A DNA stretch of 64,000 nucleotides from Chrysophaeum taylorii (Eukaryota > Sar > Pelagophyceae > Pelagomonadales > Pelagomonadaceae), in NCBI GenBank assembly GCA_029834535.1, contig JAQMWT010000504.1, forward strand, positions 1-64,000. Reading direction: 5' to 3'. Made by a program: the position numbers and the translations under genes. This document shows, piece after piece, positions 1-10,674 of the stretch; position 1 is the stretch's first letter, and every line of letters begins with the position of its first letter. Below the pieces are notes generated by a model. The model ran no database searches and was not told the DNA's origin. It saw nothing but the letters and a program-made list of their open reading frames with translations.

Positions 1-120
1 AACTACTAATCGACAGATGTTTGTCTGTCTGTCTGTCTGTCTGTTTGTTTGTTTGTCCCTCGATTTAGGGTAAGGATCAGGTAGGCGCGAGAGTAAGGAT
101 CAGGTAGGCGCGCGAGCCAG

Positions 121-660
121 ACAGTGATCCTCCAAGCCGTCTACGGCGACCTCGCAGACTATTTCCACGACCCGCGGCGGCTCTTTCAGCGCGCCATTCT
201 CACGCCCCGTCGAAACGATGTTGTCGATGCTGACAACGCGCGCATGACCGCGGCCTTTTTTCCCGGAGACGAGGCGTCGGAGTTCTTTTCGGCTGACTAG
301 GCTGGGTCGGAAGACGACGCCTCGCTCTTTATAGTCGAGTTTTCAACTCCCTGACAACCAACGGCATGCTGACTTTGATTCGCAACCTCGACCCGTCGCA
401 CGGCCACTGCAACGGTACCAGATACATGATCGATCGTGTCGTTGTCACCGAGGCTCCTCCAACCTGTATCCCTTAAGGCCCGCCGACGCCAAACGATCAA
501 CAAGAGCCAGGGCCAGACGCCCCGCGAGGTCGGCGTCCTCTTGCCCGCAAGCCCGTCTTCTGCCACGTCCAGCTCTACGTGGCTCTCTGTCGATCGGCAA
601 CCCCGAGGATATCCTCTTCTGGGTCGACGACTCCACCCTACCCCACACGTGCTGCGCAAT
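121..660 (+). pseudogene. Helitron-type Pif1 helicase C-terminal remnant, copy 1
   Basis: Translated pieces in shifting frames match the end of Helitron Rep-helicase proteins. These are a RAILTP-R-NDVVDADN-like segment (about 200-245), NLDPSHGHCNGTRYMIDRV (about 385-440), TINKSQGQTPREVGVLLP (about 497-545) and KPVFCH-QLYVALCRS (about 548-600). The NKSQGQT motif followed by a P-V-F-x-H-x-Q-L-Y-V-A-L-x-R motif is the signature of Pif1/RecD-like helicases in rolling-circle transposons. No continuous frame joins the pieces and no Rep nuclease domain is present, so this is a non-coding remnant. Confidence 0.75.
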
Positions 661-689
661 ACCGATAAGCCCCCTCCCGGCGTCTACAC

Positions 690-1020
690 GCGCACTGTAG
701 GTGAACTTACTGGGCCGGAACTTACTGGGGTTTTGAGATTGACTGTAAGAACTAAGTGACCAGGTGAACTTACTGGACCAAGTGAACTTACTGGGGTTTT
801 AGAGCCGGCCGGTAGCAACGCAAAGGCGGGCGTGTGACGCAGCATTGGTGGCGGACGTGAGCGAGCTCGAAAGATTGTGAGCCGTGAACTTCCTGGCCAG
901 GTGAACTTATATGAAACTTACTGGGACCAGGTGAACTTACTGGGGTTAGAGATAGGGACTAGGTGAACTTACTGGGGTTAGAGATTGGGACTAGGTGAAC
1001 TTACTGGCCTGCACTTGTCC
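690..1020 (+). repeat. iterated 14-mer GGTGAACTTACTGG, array 1
   Basis: About nine full or partial copies of (A)GGTGAACTTACTGG(GG) are interspersed with GGGACTAGG-type spacers. The same array recurs in the second unit (1728-2040). No coding sequence is evident. Confidence 0.85.
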
Positions 1021-1140
1021 TAACTACTAATCGACAGATGTTTGTCTGTCTGTCTGTCTGTTTGTTTGTTTGTTTGTCCCTCGATTTAGGGTAAGGATCA
1101 GGTAGGCGCGAGAGTAAGGATCAGGTAGGCGCGAGAGCCA

Positions 1141-1753
1141 GACAGTGATCCTCCAAGCCGTCTACGGCGACCTCGCAGACTATTTCCACGACCCGCGGCG
1201 GCTCTTCCAGCGCGCCATTCTCACGCCCCGTCGAAACGATGTTGTCGATGCTGACAACGCGCGCATGACCGCGGCCTTTTTTTCCCGGAGACGAGGCGTC
1301 GGAGTTCTTTTCGGCCGACTAGGTTGGGTCGGAAGACGACGCCTCGCTCTTTACAGTAGAGTTTTCGACTCCCTGACAACCAACGGCATGCTGACTTTGA
1401 TCGCGAGCTTAAAGTCTTCGCAACCTCGACCCGTCGCACGGCCACTGCAACGGTACCAGATACATGATCGATCGTGTCGTTGTCACCGAGGCTCCTCCAA
1501 CCTGTATCGCTTAAGGCCCGCCGACGCCAAGCGATCACCAAGAGCCAGGGCCAGACGCCCCGCGAGGTCGGCGTCCTCTTCCAAGCCCGTCTTCTGCCAC
1601 GTCCAGCTCTACGTGGCTCTCTGTCGATCGGCATCCCCGAGGATATGCTCTTCTGGGTCGACGACTCCACCCTACCCCACCGTACTGCGCAATACCGATA
1701 AGCCCCCTCCCGGCGTCTACACGCGCACTGGTGAACTTACTGGGACCAGGTGA
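1141..1753 (+). pseudogene. Helitron-type Pif1 helicase C-terminal remnant, copy 2
   Basis: This is the same block as at 121-660 in the second unit. The frame beginning at 1145 reads into RAILTPRRNDVVDADNARMTAA and then shifts. The NKSQGQT-like motif (here TKSQGQT) lies at about 1535-1560 and the QLYVALCRSA motif at about 1600-1630. It carries a short extra segment relative to copy 1 (around 1403-1420), so the copies have drifted apart since duplication. Confidence 0.75.
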
Positions 1754-2040
1754 ACTTACTGGGGTTTGATTGGGACTAGGTGAACTTAGTGACCAGGTGA
1801 ACTTACTGGACCAAGTGAACTTACTGGGGTTTTAGAGCACAGGGTTTTTAGAGTAAATTCACTCAAAGGTTGGCGGCGCGTGCGGATCGAAGCAGCTTAG
1901 ATTGGCGGAGGCGAGAGCGACGAGCTCAAAGGAGTTGGTGTGAGCTAGGTGAACTTACTGATCAGGTGAACTTATATGAAACTTACTGGGATTAGGTGAA
2001 CTTACTGGGGTTAGAGATTGGGACTAGGTGAACTTACTGG
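1728..2040 (+). repeat. iterated 14-mer GGTGAACTTACTGG, array 2
   Basis: About ten copies or variants of the motif seen at 690-1020, including the variants GGTGAACTTAGTG and GAAACTTACTGGG. It lies directly downstream of helicase remnant copy 2. Confidence 0.85.
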
Positions 2041-2052
2041 CCTGCACTTGTA

Positions 2053-2377
2053 ATAATAAACAAAAAGGCTTACCGCAACTCAAGATCGTCATCTCACGTG
2101 TTCTGACGAAGCAATCTTGACTGAGAAGCGGTATGGATCGGTGGTCGGAGACCTGCGAAACTCGATGGTCTTGTCCCCGAACCCCAGTGACCAAAAACGT
2201 CCCCTCCGCAGCCGGAAAACCCGCTGTTCAGGACATTCGCTGGGTCTCCCACCGCCGATCGACGCCTTCAGAAGCGTACTCCATCCAAAGTGGCCAAGCG
2301 GATGTGTCAAAAACGGGGTTACTTGCTGCAGGGTAGTAGGGTAAGTAAAGGATTCCTTGGGTTCAATTGATCTCAAG
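2053..2377. other. intergenic, upstream of the RlmN gene
   Basis: About 325 bp from the end of the tandem unit to the chosen RlmN start. It would contain the RlmN promoter and 5' UTR. I see no clear TATA element, RNA gene or repeat. Confidence 0.5.
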
Positions 2378-3671
2378 ATGGTGGGTGCGGTGTTTGCTGT
2401 AATATTAATTGTGGGTGGTGGCGAGTGTTTGACGATGTCGACACGGACGCTGTCGCTGCCCACGGATGAGCTCGCCGCGCTCGTGGGCGGCACGGGCCGC
2501 GCGAAGAGCGTCTGGGACGAGGTGCGGCGCGGGATAGAGCCGCTGTCTTCCACGTCGCGGATCACCTCAAAGACGCGCGCGGCGCTCGAGGCAGCGGGAG
2601 TGAAGCAGTTTGTCCCGGGGCACCCCGAGGCGGTGTCGGTTGCGAGGGACGGAACGACAAAACTACTCGTTCGGTTTGACGACGGTCTCGCCGTCGAGAC
2701 GGTCCTCATCCCGCACCTCAAACTGCCGCGGACGACGCTTTGCGTCTCGACACAGGTCGGGTGCGACAGAGGGTGCGGATTCTGCGCGACGGCAGCGATG
2801 GGCCTCGCGCGCAACCTCACGGCGTGCGAGATCGCCGCGCAGTTCTATTGGGCCAAGGACTACGCGACGGCGGCGCCTCTTACGAACGTCGTCTTTATGT
2901 GCGTTCGCGTCTCTTTGCACCCCACAGCTTTGCAGGGGTATGGGTGACGCGGGCGTCAACTGCGATGCGAGCGCCGCCGCCGCCGTCGCGCTCACCGACC
3001 ACACCAAGTTCGGTCTCGCGCGCTCCAAGGTAACCATCTCGACCGTCGGACCGTCGCCTACGTCGTTTCGCGTCCTCGCGCAATCCCCCGGCATGCTCGC
3101 ATGGTCGTGAGTCATGTCCTTTGTTTCGTCACACGCCCCAGGGTCCACGCCGCCGACGACGACCTGCGCCGCCAACTCGTCCCTACCCAACGTTACTCGC
3201 TTATCGAGTTGCGCGCGGGCCTCGTCGACGCGCTCGCGTCGAGGCCGACCGTCCGGATGCGCACGCTCATGATTGCAGCGACGCTCATCCAAGGCGTCAA
3301 CGACCGCGACGACGACGCCGTCCGCCTCGCCGAGTTCGTTGGACCTCTCGTCGACGTCGCCACCAAGGTCGGATTCTCTCTTAATACATTTTAGCGCTGC
3401 GCCCCCCCAGGTCCTTCTTGATCTCATCCCCGTCAACGCTGTCGACCACGCACCGCACTTTCAGAGACCTGACCATGACCGGATCTTCAAATTTATGGAC
3501 GTCCTTCGTCGCGTCGAGCCGCGCGTCCACGTTGCCGTCCGCATCACGCGCGGCGACGACGAATGCGCGGCGTGTGGCCAGTTGGCTGTCAAAGACTCCC
3601 AGGCCCGCGTCGTGCGGCGACGCCAACGACTCGCCGCCGCCGCGGGCTCCTCCTCTGCGGCAATTTCCTAG
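2378..3671 (+). CDS. rlmN-like: RlmN-type radical-SAM rRNA/tRNA adenine-C2 methylsynthase, four exons
   Basis: Exons are 2378-2898, 2936-3106, 3142-3367 and 3411-3671, giving about 392 aa, the usual size for RlmN/Cfr proteins. The radical-SAM CxxxCxxC motif is CDRGCGFC at residues 129-136. Splicing exon 1 to 2 restores VFMGMGD (RlmN VFMGMGEP), 2 to 3 restores LAWSVHAADDDLRRQLVP, and 3 to 4 leads into LIPVN...FQRP...TRGDDECAACGQL, which holds the conserved C-terminal Cys that takes the methyl group. Introns are 37, 35 and 43 nt, all GT-AG. Family members methylate A2503 of large-subunit rRNA and A37 of some tRNAs. The start is the ATG at 2378, followed by a hydrophobic run (VGAVFAVILIV) that resembles a signal peptide. 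In a secondary-plastid alga this would suit an organelle, since RlmN is bacterial-type; the targeting is inferred. Another ATG at 2432 would omit the leader. Confidence 0.93.
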
Positions 3672-4386
3672 CGCGAAATGTAGTTGTATACCAGCAGCAG
3701 CACTGGCGCCTTCCTTCCCTTGGGCTTTTTTATCTCCAGGAGGAAAAAGCAACTTGGCCGCCGGCACCCTGGGGCGAGTTCTTTCTGTGTTCGCATGCGA
3801 AAAATATAGGAAGGAAGGAAGGAAGGAAGGAAGGAAGGAAGGAAGGAAGGAAGGAAGGAAGGAATACTCCCGACATGATTCGTGGTTTCGTAGGGGGGGG
3901 TAGGGGGATTCGTTATATCGAGGCAGTTTCCCAAGGAGGCCGGCCCTCTCGTGACAGACACTATTTACTTATTTCACCCGGCAGCCTTAAAAATCCGCCC
4001 TCCCGTTGGCGTAGGTTAGTGGCACATGTTCGTCTCCCCGGCGGGCCGCCGATTGGAAGCCGGAGAGTTTGTTGTTTGAGCAGTGGGACGCCGGGGGCAC
4101 AGAAGGACATGCTAACGATGAGTCGCTGGTTGTCTCAGCCACATGTCGGTCTCCGCGTCGCATGCCGACAATCTGGATGATCGCTCTCCGCCGACTCACC
4201 TCTTCCGACCGACCACAATGTGATTCTGATTCCACATTATTTTAGAATAATTAATTACACCCCCGGCAAAAACACCGTGTCCACGACAATACTTATAGCA
4301 GCACAGTAATGCGTGTGCGTCTCATACTTATTCTTCTGTGGCAAACCGTCGTCAGAGCCAGCTTTGCCTTGAAGTAGAGGGGAAGG
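3672..4386. other. intergenic with GGAA microsatellite
   Basis: Between RlmN and the ABC transporter. It contains a perfect GGAA array (3811-3864) and a short G-run at 3894-3901. The AT-rich stretch at about 4225-4290 before the ABC gene is the likeliest promoter zone. No other gene is visible. Confidence 0.6.
3811..3864 (+). repeat. (GGAA)n microsatellite
   Basis: About 13.5 uninterrupted GGAA units. Confidence 0.98.
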
Positions 4387-7300
4387 ATGATGATGAGCGA
4401 GGCGGGGGAGGAGACCAAGGCGCTGGCCCCGTCGGATGACGACATCGCCATGCTGCGTCGGTACGTTGTCGTGCTGGAGCGCGAACTCGCGAGTTCGGGG
4501 GTCGCGGGGGGTCAGTTGGAGAACTTGCGACGCATGGCCCGGGAGGGCGTGATCGCGATGCCCGGGGGTGCCGCCGCGGCGACGAAGCGGGCAGGCATGC
4601 TCGGGACGAAGGAGTCGGCAACGGTCGCTAAATTGCTAGGACTCAAGGCCGACACGAAGGAGTTGACGGTGCGGCAGTTCGAGGCTATCCACCAGTACTA
4701 CTCTCACCTCAAGGTCGAGATCAGGTACAAGGAGCTGCGGTACACGGCCAAGGTCGACGCGAACAAGCCGCGGATCGAGACGATCGGAAACGCGACGCCC
4801 TGCGGGAAACTCGTGCGCGCGATGAAGAAGAAGGCGCCGAAAATGGTCGAGGTCGACATTTTGTCCAAGTTGCAGGGAGTGTTGCAGCCCGGGACGACGA
4901 CGTTGGTCGTCGGGCCTCCGGGGTGCGGCAAGTCGTCGTTCCTCAAGGCCATATCGGGCCGGCTGACGCCCGCGATGCGCGGGGGCGCCATGCTGACGGG
5001 AAGCCTCACGTACAACGGCGTGCCGATTTACGACGAGAAGAAGGCGCACAACGGCGTGTTCGTCGCGTCCAAGGTAGCCGCTTTCATCGGCCAGATCGAC
5101 GATCACGCGCCATCGCTTTCGGTGGCCGACACCTTTCGGTTCGCGCGCGCGATGCTGGGGGCGCGCAAGTCGATTCAGGCCTCCGTGACGGCGACCTCCC
5201 CGATGCAAGAGGGGGTCGAGCTCGGGACCGTGAACGCGTCGCCGCCTAAGGCCGCCCGTACGACGCCGGGCGACGACGACGCGGCGCGCGAGCTGCAGGT
5301 CGCCAACACGCTCGAAGTGCTGGGTCTCGCGCACGTGGCGAAGACGATCGTGGGGAATGCGCAACTCCGCGGCGTGAGCGGGGGGCAACGGCGACGGGTG
5401 ACCGTGGGCGAGATGTTGTTCGGGCGCGCGCGCGTGTTGTGCGGCGACGAGATTTCGACCGGGCTCGACTCGAAGACGACCTTCGAGATCGTGCAGGCCC
5501 TCGCGATGCTGACCAAGGCGATCAAGACGACCACTGTTATCGCGTTGCTGCAACCGCCCCCCGAGGTGTTCCGGACGTTCGACGACGTGATCTTGCTGGA
5601 CTCGGGGCGGCTCGCGTACCACGGGCCGACGAACCAAATTCTCGAGTACTTTGCGACGGCGGGATTCAAGGCGCCCGACCGCAAGGACGTGGCCGATTTT
5701 TTGGTCGAGGTGACGACAGCCGAGGGCCAGAACTACGCGACGACCGACGACGCGCGGCACTGCCGGAACGCCGACGATTTTACGGCGCTCTTCGAGGCCT
5801 CGAGCCACGCCGACCACCTTCGCGAAAAGATGGAACGCGACGACGCCGAGGCGTCGTCGTCGTTCGAGTGGTCCGAATTTTACGCCAAGGAGTTCACCGA
5901 GCCCCTGCAGTACTACGTCTACTGGAATATCTGGCGCCGGTACCGCGAGATCTTAGGCGCGCCCTCGTTGATCCAAGCGCGCATCCTCCAGGCGGCTGCG
6001 GTCGGCATCGTCGTCGGCACGTTGTACTACGATCTCGGATACCACGAGTACGAGTCAAAGTTCGGGCTCATCTTTACCATCGCCGTCTACCTCGCCCTCG
6101 GGTCCCTCTCGTCCATCCCCAACCTCCTCGAGCGCCGCAACGTCTTCTACAAGCACCGCGACGCGGGTTTCTTTCCGACGTTCGCCTACATCACCGCTTC
6201 GCTCTTGCTGGAAATCCCGGTGCTCGCACTCGAAGTCTCCATCTTCGGCACCCTCACCTACTGGCTCCCCGGCCTCGCCTCCTCGGCGTTCCCGCTCTTC
6301 CTCCCGCTCTGCTTCCTCGTGTCGTTCACGTGCACGTGCTTCTTCACGATGGTCGCCTCGCTGTTCCCGGCAGAGGCGGCCGTCCCGACGGCGGGCATGG
6401 CGGTAACCTTCTTCATCTTCTTCTCGGGCTTCATCGTGCGCCGCCCCAAGATGCCCAAGCCCTGGCGTCCCGTCTACTGGGCAAACCCCTTCGCCTACGC
6501 GATGCGCTCCCTCTGCGTCAACGAGTTCCGCGCCGACAGATACGACAAGTACGCGTACCAAATAGACAAGCTCGGCGACCTCGACCCCGGCCACACCGAC
6601 GGCATCTTCTTCCTCAAGGCCTACAACTTTCAGTACGAAAGATCCTGGATATCCGTCGGCTTGCTCTTTATGATCGGCTACGCGACGACGTGCATCATCA
6701 TCCAGTCGATCGCGCTCACCGCGCTCCGCCTAGACGTCTCGTCGAACGCCCTCGAGGTCGACAAGGATAAGGACCTCCTCGCCGTCGGCGTCGACGGCGA
6801 GGTCTACGAGCGCGGCACCATCGCCGCCAAGGAGGAGGTCGCCAAGCAGATCCGACCCTCGATCACCGCCTCCAAGGCCAAGAACGGCTTCATCGACTTC
6901 GAACCCGTCGTCTTCGCTTTCTCCGACATCCACTATACGGTCGACCTCCCGGGCACCAAAAACGACCGCGGCGAACCCGAAAAGTTGGAGCTCCTCGGCG
7001 GCGTCTGGGGATTCGCCAAGCCCACCACCATGACGGCGCTCATGGGCTCGAGCGGCGCCGGAAAAACAACACTCCTCGACTGTCTCGCCGGTCGCAAGAC
7101 CGGCGGCTACATCGAGGGCCAGATCACCCTCAACGGCCATCCCAAGGACCAAAAAACCTTCACGCGCGTCGCCGGCTACGTCGAGCAACTCGACGTCCAC
7201 TCCCCGGGCGCGACCGTCTACGAGGCGGCCGAATTCTCGGCGATGCTTCGCCTCCCCGAGCGCGTCGGACCCGACCAGCGCAAGGAATTCATCGCGAACA

Positions 7301-8789
7301 TCATCACGCTCCTCGAGCTCGACGACCTCAAGGGCAAGCTCGTCGGCACCATCTCCAAGGGTGGCCTCAGCTTCGAGCAGCGCAAGCGCCTCACCATGGC
7401 CGTCGAGCTCGCCGCGAACCCCGCGATCATGTTCCTCGACGGTGATCTTACTACATCTCTCGCGTTCAACTTAGTTTTTTTGTTTTTCCTCGCGCAGAAC
7501 CCACCAGCGGCCTCGACTCGCGCGCCGCGCTCGTCGTCATCCGTGCCGTCCGCAACGTCTCGGCCACCGGCCGCTCGGTCATCTGCACGATCCACCAACC
7601 GAGCTACGCGCTCTTCAGCACCTTCGACTCGCTCCTCCTCCTCAAAAAGGGCGGCCGCACCGTCTTCTTCGGCGAGCTCGGCGACGACTGCTCCAACCTC
7701 ATCTCCCACCTCGAAAAGGCCGCCGGAGCGCTCGGCTACGAGCTCCCGCCCCTCGACCCCGGCATGAACCCGGCCACCTGGATGCTCACGATCTGCGAGC
7801 AAAACCAGGCCGATTTCACCGCGGCCTACGACACCTCCGACCTCGGCGTCGCCAACGTCGAGGCCGTCCACGCCGCCCAGCAACCCGACGACGGCTCAGA
7901 GCCCATCGCCTTCGAATCTGAATACGCCGTCTCCGACTACGCCCAATTTAAGATTCACTGCAAACGCCTCGCCCGCACGTACTGGCGCGCCCCGCAGTAC
8001 AACATCCCGCGCCTCATGATTTCCGTCTTCATCGCCGGTACCTGCGGCAGTTGCTACACCTACGAGGTCGACGACCAGTCCTCCGCCATCTCCCGCATCG
8101 GCTTCTTCTTCATGACCTCCTTCAATATGGGCGTCATCTTCTGCAACACCGCGATCCCCGTCATGGCCGACGAACGGGCAGCGTTCTACCGTGAACGCGC
8201 CTCGCGAATGTACAAGGTCAGCCCCTACGCTGGCTCCTTCGCGCTCGTCGAATTTCCATACATCCTCTTCTTCTCCTTCATCTTCGTCTGCGTCGTCTAC
8301 GCCATCGTCGACATGAACAGTGGCTGGGACCGCTTCATGTGGTACTGGAGTTTCTACTACGCCTACGTCACCTTGCTCTGCTTCCTCGGCCAGTTCCTCG
8401 TCGCGCTCCTCCCCAACGTCGAGACGGCCCAATCTATCGCCTCCACCTGTTTCTCCATGTTTGCCACCTTTGGTGGTTTCACCATAAACCCCGACGACAT
8501 CCCCGACGCGTGGACCTTCCTCTACTGGATCGACCCAGCCCACTACGTCCTCGAGGGCCAGGTTGTTACCCAGTTCCATGACGACAAATCCAAAATCCAA
8601 GTCCCGGGCGTTGGCTACCTCTCCCTCTCCCGCTACCTCACGTCCAAAGACAGTCATGACTCCTACTGGAGCGGAAAATACACCTACTCTCACAGAATCG
8701 GTGACCTCATCACCCTTTGTGTCATGTTCGGCGTTCTGCGCTTCGCCACGCTCTACTGCCTCATGTATGTCAACTACACCACCCGCTGA
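4387..8789 (+). CDS. full-size PDR/ABCG-type ABC transporter, two exons
   Basis: Exons 4387-7441 and 7498-8789 flank a 56-nt GT-AG intron and encode about 1,448 aa in the reverse order NBD-TMD-NBD-TMD typical of pleiotropic-drug-resistance exporters. NBD1 has Walker A GPPGCGKSS (about residue 178), signature VSGGQRRRVTVGE (about 328) and Walker B RVLCGDE, with Q in place of the switch His (LLQPPPE), as is usual in NBD1 of PDR proteins. NBD2 has Walker A GSSGAGKTT (about 888), signature region SKGGLSFEQRKRL (about 990), FLDEPTSGLDS and H-loop CTIHQPS. The intron splits the catalytic Glu codon of NBD2 Walker B. Each half is followed by a hydrophobic domain of several membrane spans. Family members export lipids and hydrophobic compounds across the plasma membrane; the substrate cannot be read from sequence. 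The start is the ATG cluster at 4387-4395. Confidence 0.96.
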
Positions 8790-8830
8790 ACATACGTGCC
8801 ACGCAAACTTTCCTTCTTCCTTTCGAGATA

Positions 8831-8897
8831 ACATGACACGACAAGACACGACATGCCATGACATGACATGACATGACATAACATAACCTAACATAAG
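8831..8897 (+). repeat. ACATG-type simple repeat
   Basis: Imperfect repeats of (ACATG)n and ACGAC-like variants, immediately downstream of the ABC transporter stop. Confidence 0.9.
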
Positions 8898-10137
8898 CGG
8901 CGACCCCACCCTCTGGCCGGACACGCCCTGACGCTTCTTCGTGTTTTTTTGCGAACTTCTTCTTCTTCCTTCGTTCGTTCCATCCTTCCTTCCTTCTTCT
9001 TCTTCTTCTTCGTGATCGGCTACGGCTCACATCACAACCACATCTAAACGCGCATCCCCGAGACCTACCGACTTCATTTTCCTTCGTGTTGCACCTCTGA
9101 TCTTAACACTTTTCGGAGAGTGCCTGCGGTCAGGCCCCGGAACTTTGAGTCACCCCATCCTCTCTCTAAGTGTCCCTCGTCCCTGAGCGCGCGTACACGC
9201 ACCCCTCGGGTCCACGGCTCATCGCAACGAAACGCAGCGCAACGCATCGCAACTATGGGAGACGAATCGCCAGGAAGCTCACGTGGCTCTTAGATACGGT
9301 CTCCCCTTCGACCTCGCCGCTGGTGCAACTTGCCGCCCCCGTGTCATCTTCGCTCTCAGCGCCTCTTCCACCCTTCTCTATGCTCCTTTCAGCGGCCTGC
9401 CATTGGTTCTCCTGAAACCTTAGAGGCGCCTGCCCATAATGAGCACGACCAGCAAAAGTTGACGCCTAATCCAGGACACTACCATATGTGCAAACAAGGC
9501 GCCACTCCGGTCCGCGCTTTGGGACTCGAGCAATTACCCGGTCGGAAGCAATTTACATCGGGCAGCAGTACTACTTGGCCTATTTGCGCCATTTGTACTC
9601 TTTGTCCTATTTGCGCCCGCCGTACTACCGTCAGCCCAAATTCGCGCACAATTAATATGCTATTGCGTGCCCAGTAATATGAGACACTCGGCCAAGCAGG
9701 TGCCATCGACACCACGAGCCACCTCTCGCCGCTAAGACGCGCCACGCCGGTCCCAACTCAGGTTTAGGCGTCACCAATCGGGTTCGGCCCCTGGCTTGGA
9801 CCTTTGCGTTGCGCCCTGCAGAGACCTATCAGACATTGCCGGGGCCTTTGGTCCACTTCCAGCGTCATCAGTACTAACGCACGTAGGCCGGCGGCCGAGC
9901 GAACGTTTGTCGCTGAGCGTGGAGTTCTCAAGCCCAATGTTCCTTGGCCGCGTCTTCAGCATGCTACAGACAGGTGCGTGTGCGTAGGGTATGTGCATTT
10001 AGATTGTCGACCCGTAGTCGCGTCAACACTCACGGCTTCGGTTTCAGCGGGAAACGCACTTGGGGGGCCGGCGCAAGCATAAGCGTTTCATTGGTAGCCG
10101 ACGCGCCGAGCAACGCAGCTCGCAGATTTCGCTTTGT

Positions 10138-10442
10138 CTTTAAAAGTCGACTGCTAAGAGGGGGGGGGGGGTGTTTCGTGAATTTCGCTCTGTATTCAGT
10201 ACGAGTGCCGCCCAACGTATGGCTTTGTTAGCCAACTAACTGCTACATGTAGATGGGGTTTAAGAGCTCAGGCAAAACGCGGGCCAAGCGGGGGGGGGGG
10301 TGGAAGTCGATGATGCCTCGAGCGTGCGAGTGCATACGATCCAGCGGGGGAGTGTCAGCGCGAGCATTTCCGCTATCCACGAAGGCTGTCAAGGTCAGAC
10401 CATTGCGGAGGTTTTTAAAGGTCGACTGCTAAGATGGGGGGT
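10138..10442 (+). repeat. pair of short direct repeats
   Basis: TTTAAAAGTCGACTGCTAAGAG plus G-run at about 10139-10170 and TTTAAAGGTCGACTGCTAAGAT plus G-run at about 10416-10442. A separate 17-bp direct repeat, GCATTGCGGAGGTTTTT, overlaps the second copy at about 10401 and recurs at 10470. Function unknown. Confidence 0.75.
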
Positions 10443-10674
10443 GTTGAAGGTTTTGGTGCGTTAGTGTGGGGGCATTGCGGAGGTTTTTCTCGAGCGCTTT
10501 ACGGAAACTTGCTACCGTGCGCGCTTTACTTCCATAAATTCCGGTGCCACTCGAACAAACGAGTACTTGTAGTAACTTGTAGTTGGTAGTACGATTGTAA
10601 AACAAGTTTTCAAACTACGAATTAGTAAACTTTTGCTAAAATAAATAGAGAGACAACGACGACGACGAAGCTGA

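Larger units (their letters stand above)
1..2052. repeat. tandem pair of ~1,021-bp units with Helitron helicase remnants
   Basis: The sequence beginning AACTACTAATCGACAGATG at position 1 recurs at 1022, and both copies run through the same parts in the same order: a TGTC/TGTT microsatellite, a duplicated 23-bp motif (TAAGGATCAGGTAGGCGCG plus spacer), a degraded helicase-coding stretch, and a tail rich in AGGTGAACTTACTGG. The second copy ends near 2052, after CTGGCCTGCACTTGT. The first copy touches the window edge, so a longer array upstream is possible. The copies differ by substitutions and small indels. Confidence 0.9.
8790..10674. other. gene-poor intergenic region
   Basis: It starts with ACATG-type (8831-8897) and CTT-rich (about 8955-9012) simple repeats. 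I find no recognisable protein, tRNA or rRNA in 9.0-10.6 kb. Two short related blocks lie at 10138-10170 and 10415-10442 (TTTAAA(A/G)GTCGACTGCTAAGA followed by a G-run), and GCATTGCGGAGGTTTTT recurs at about 10401 and 10470. G-runs of 9-12 occur at 10160 and 10290. The AT-rich end (10550-10660) lies just past the stop of the minus-strand coiled-coil gene and may hold its polyadenylation signals. Confidence 0.6.

Noticed and set aside
5439-6770. 443-codon plus-frame inside the ABC transporter
   Set aside because: Arg/Pro-rich out-of-frame shadow of a gene with all ABC motifs in the other frame.
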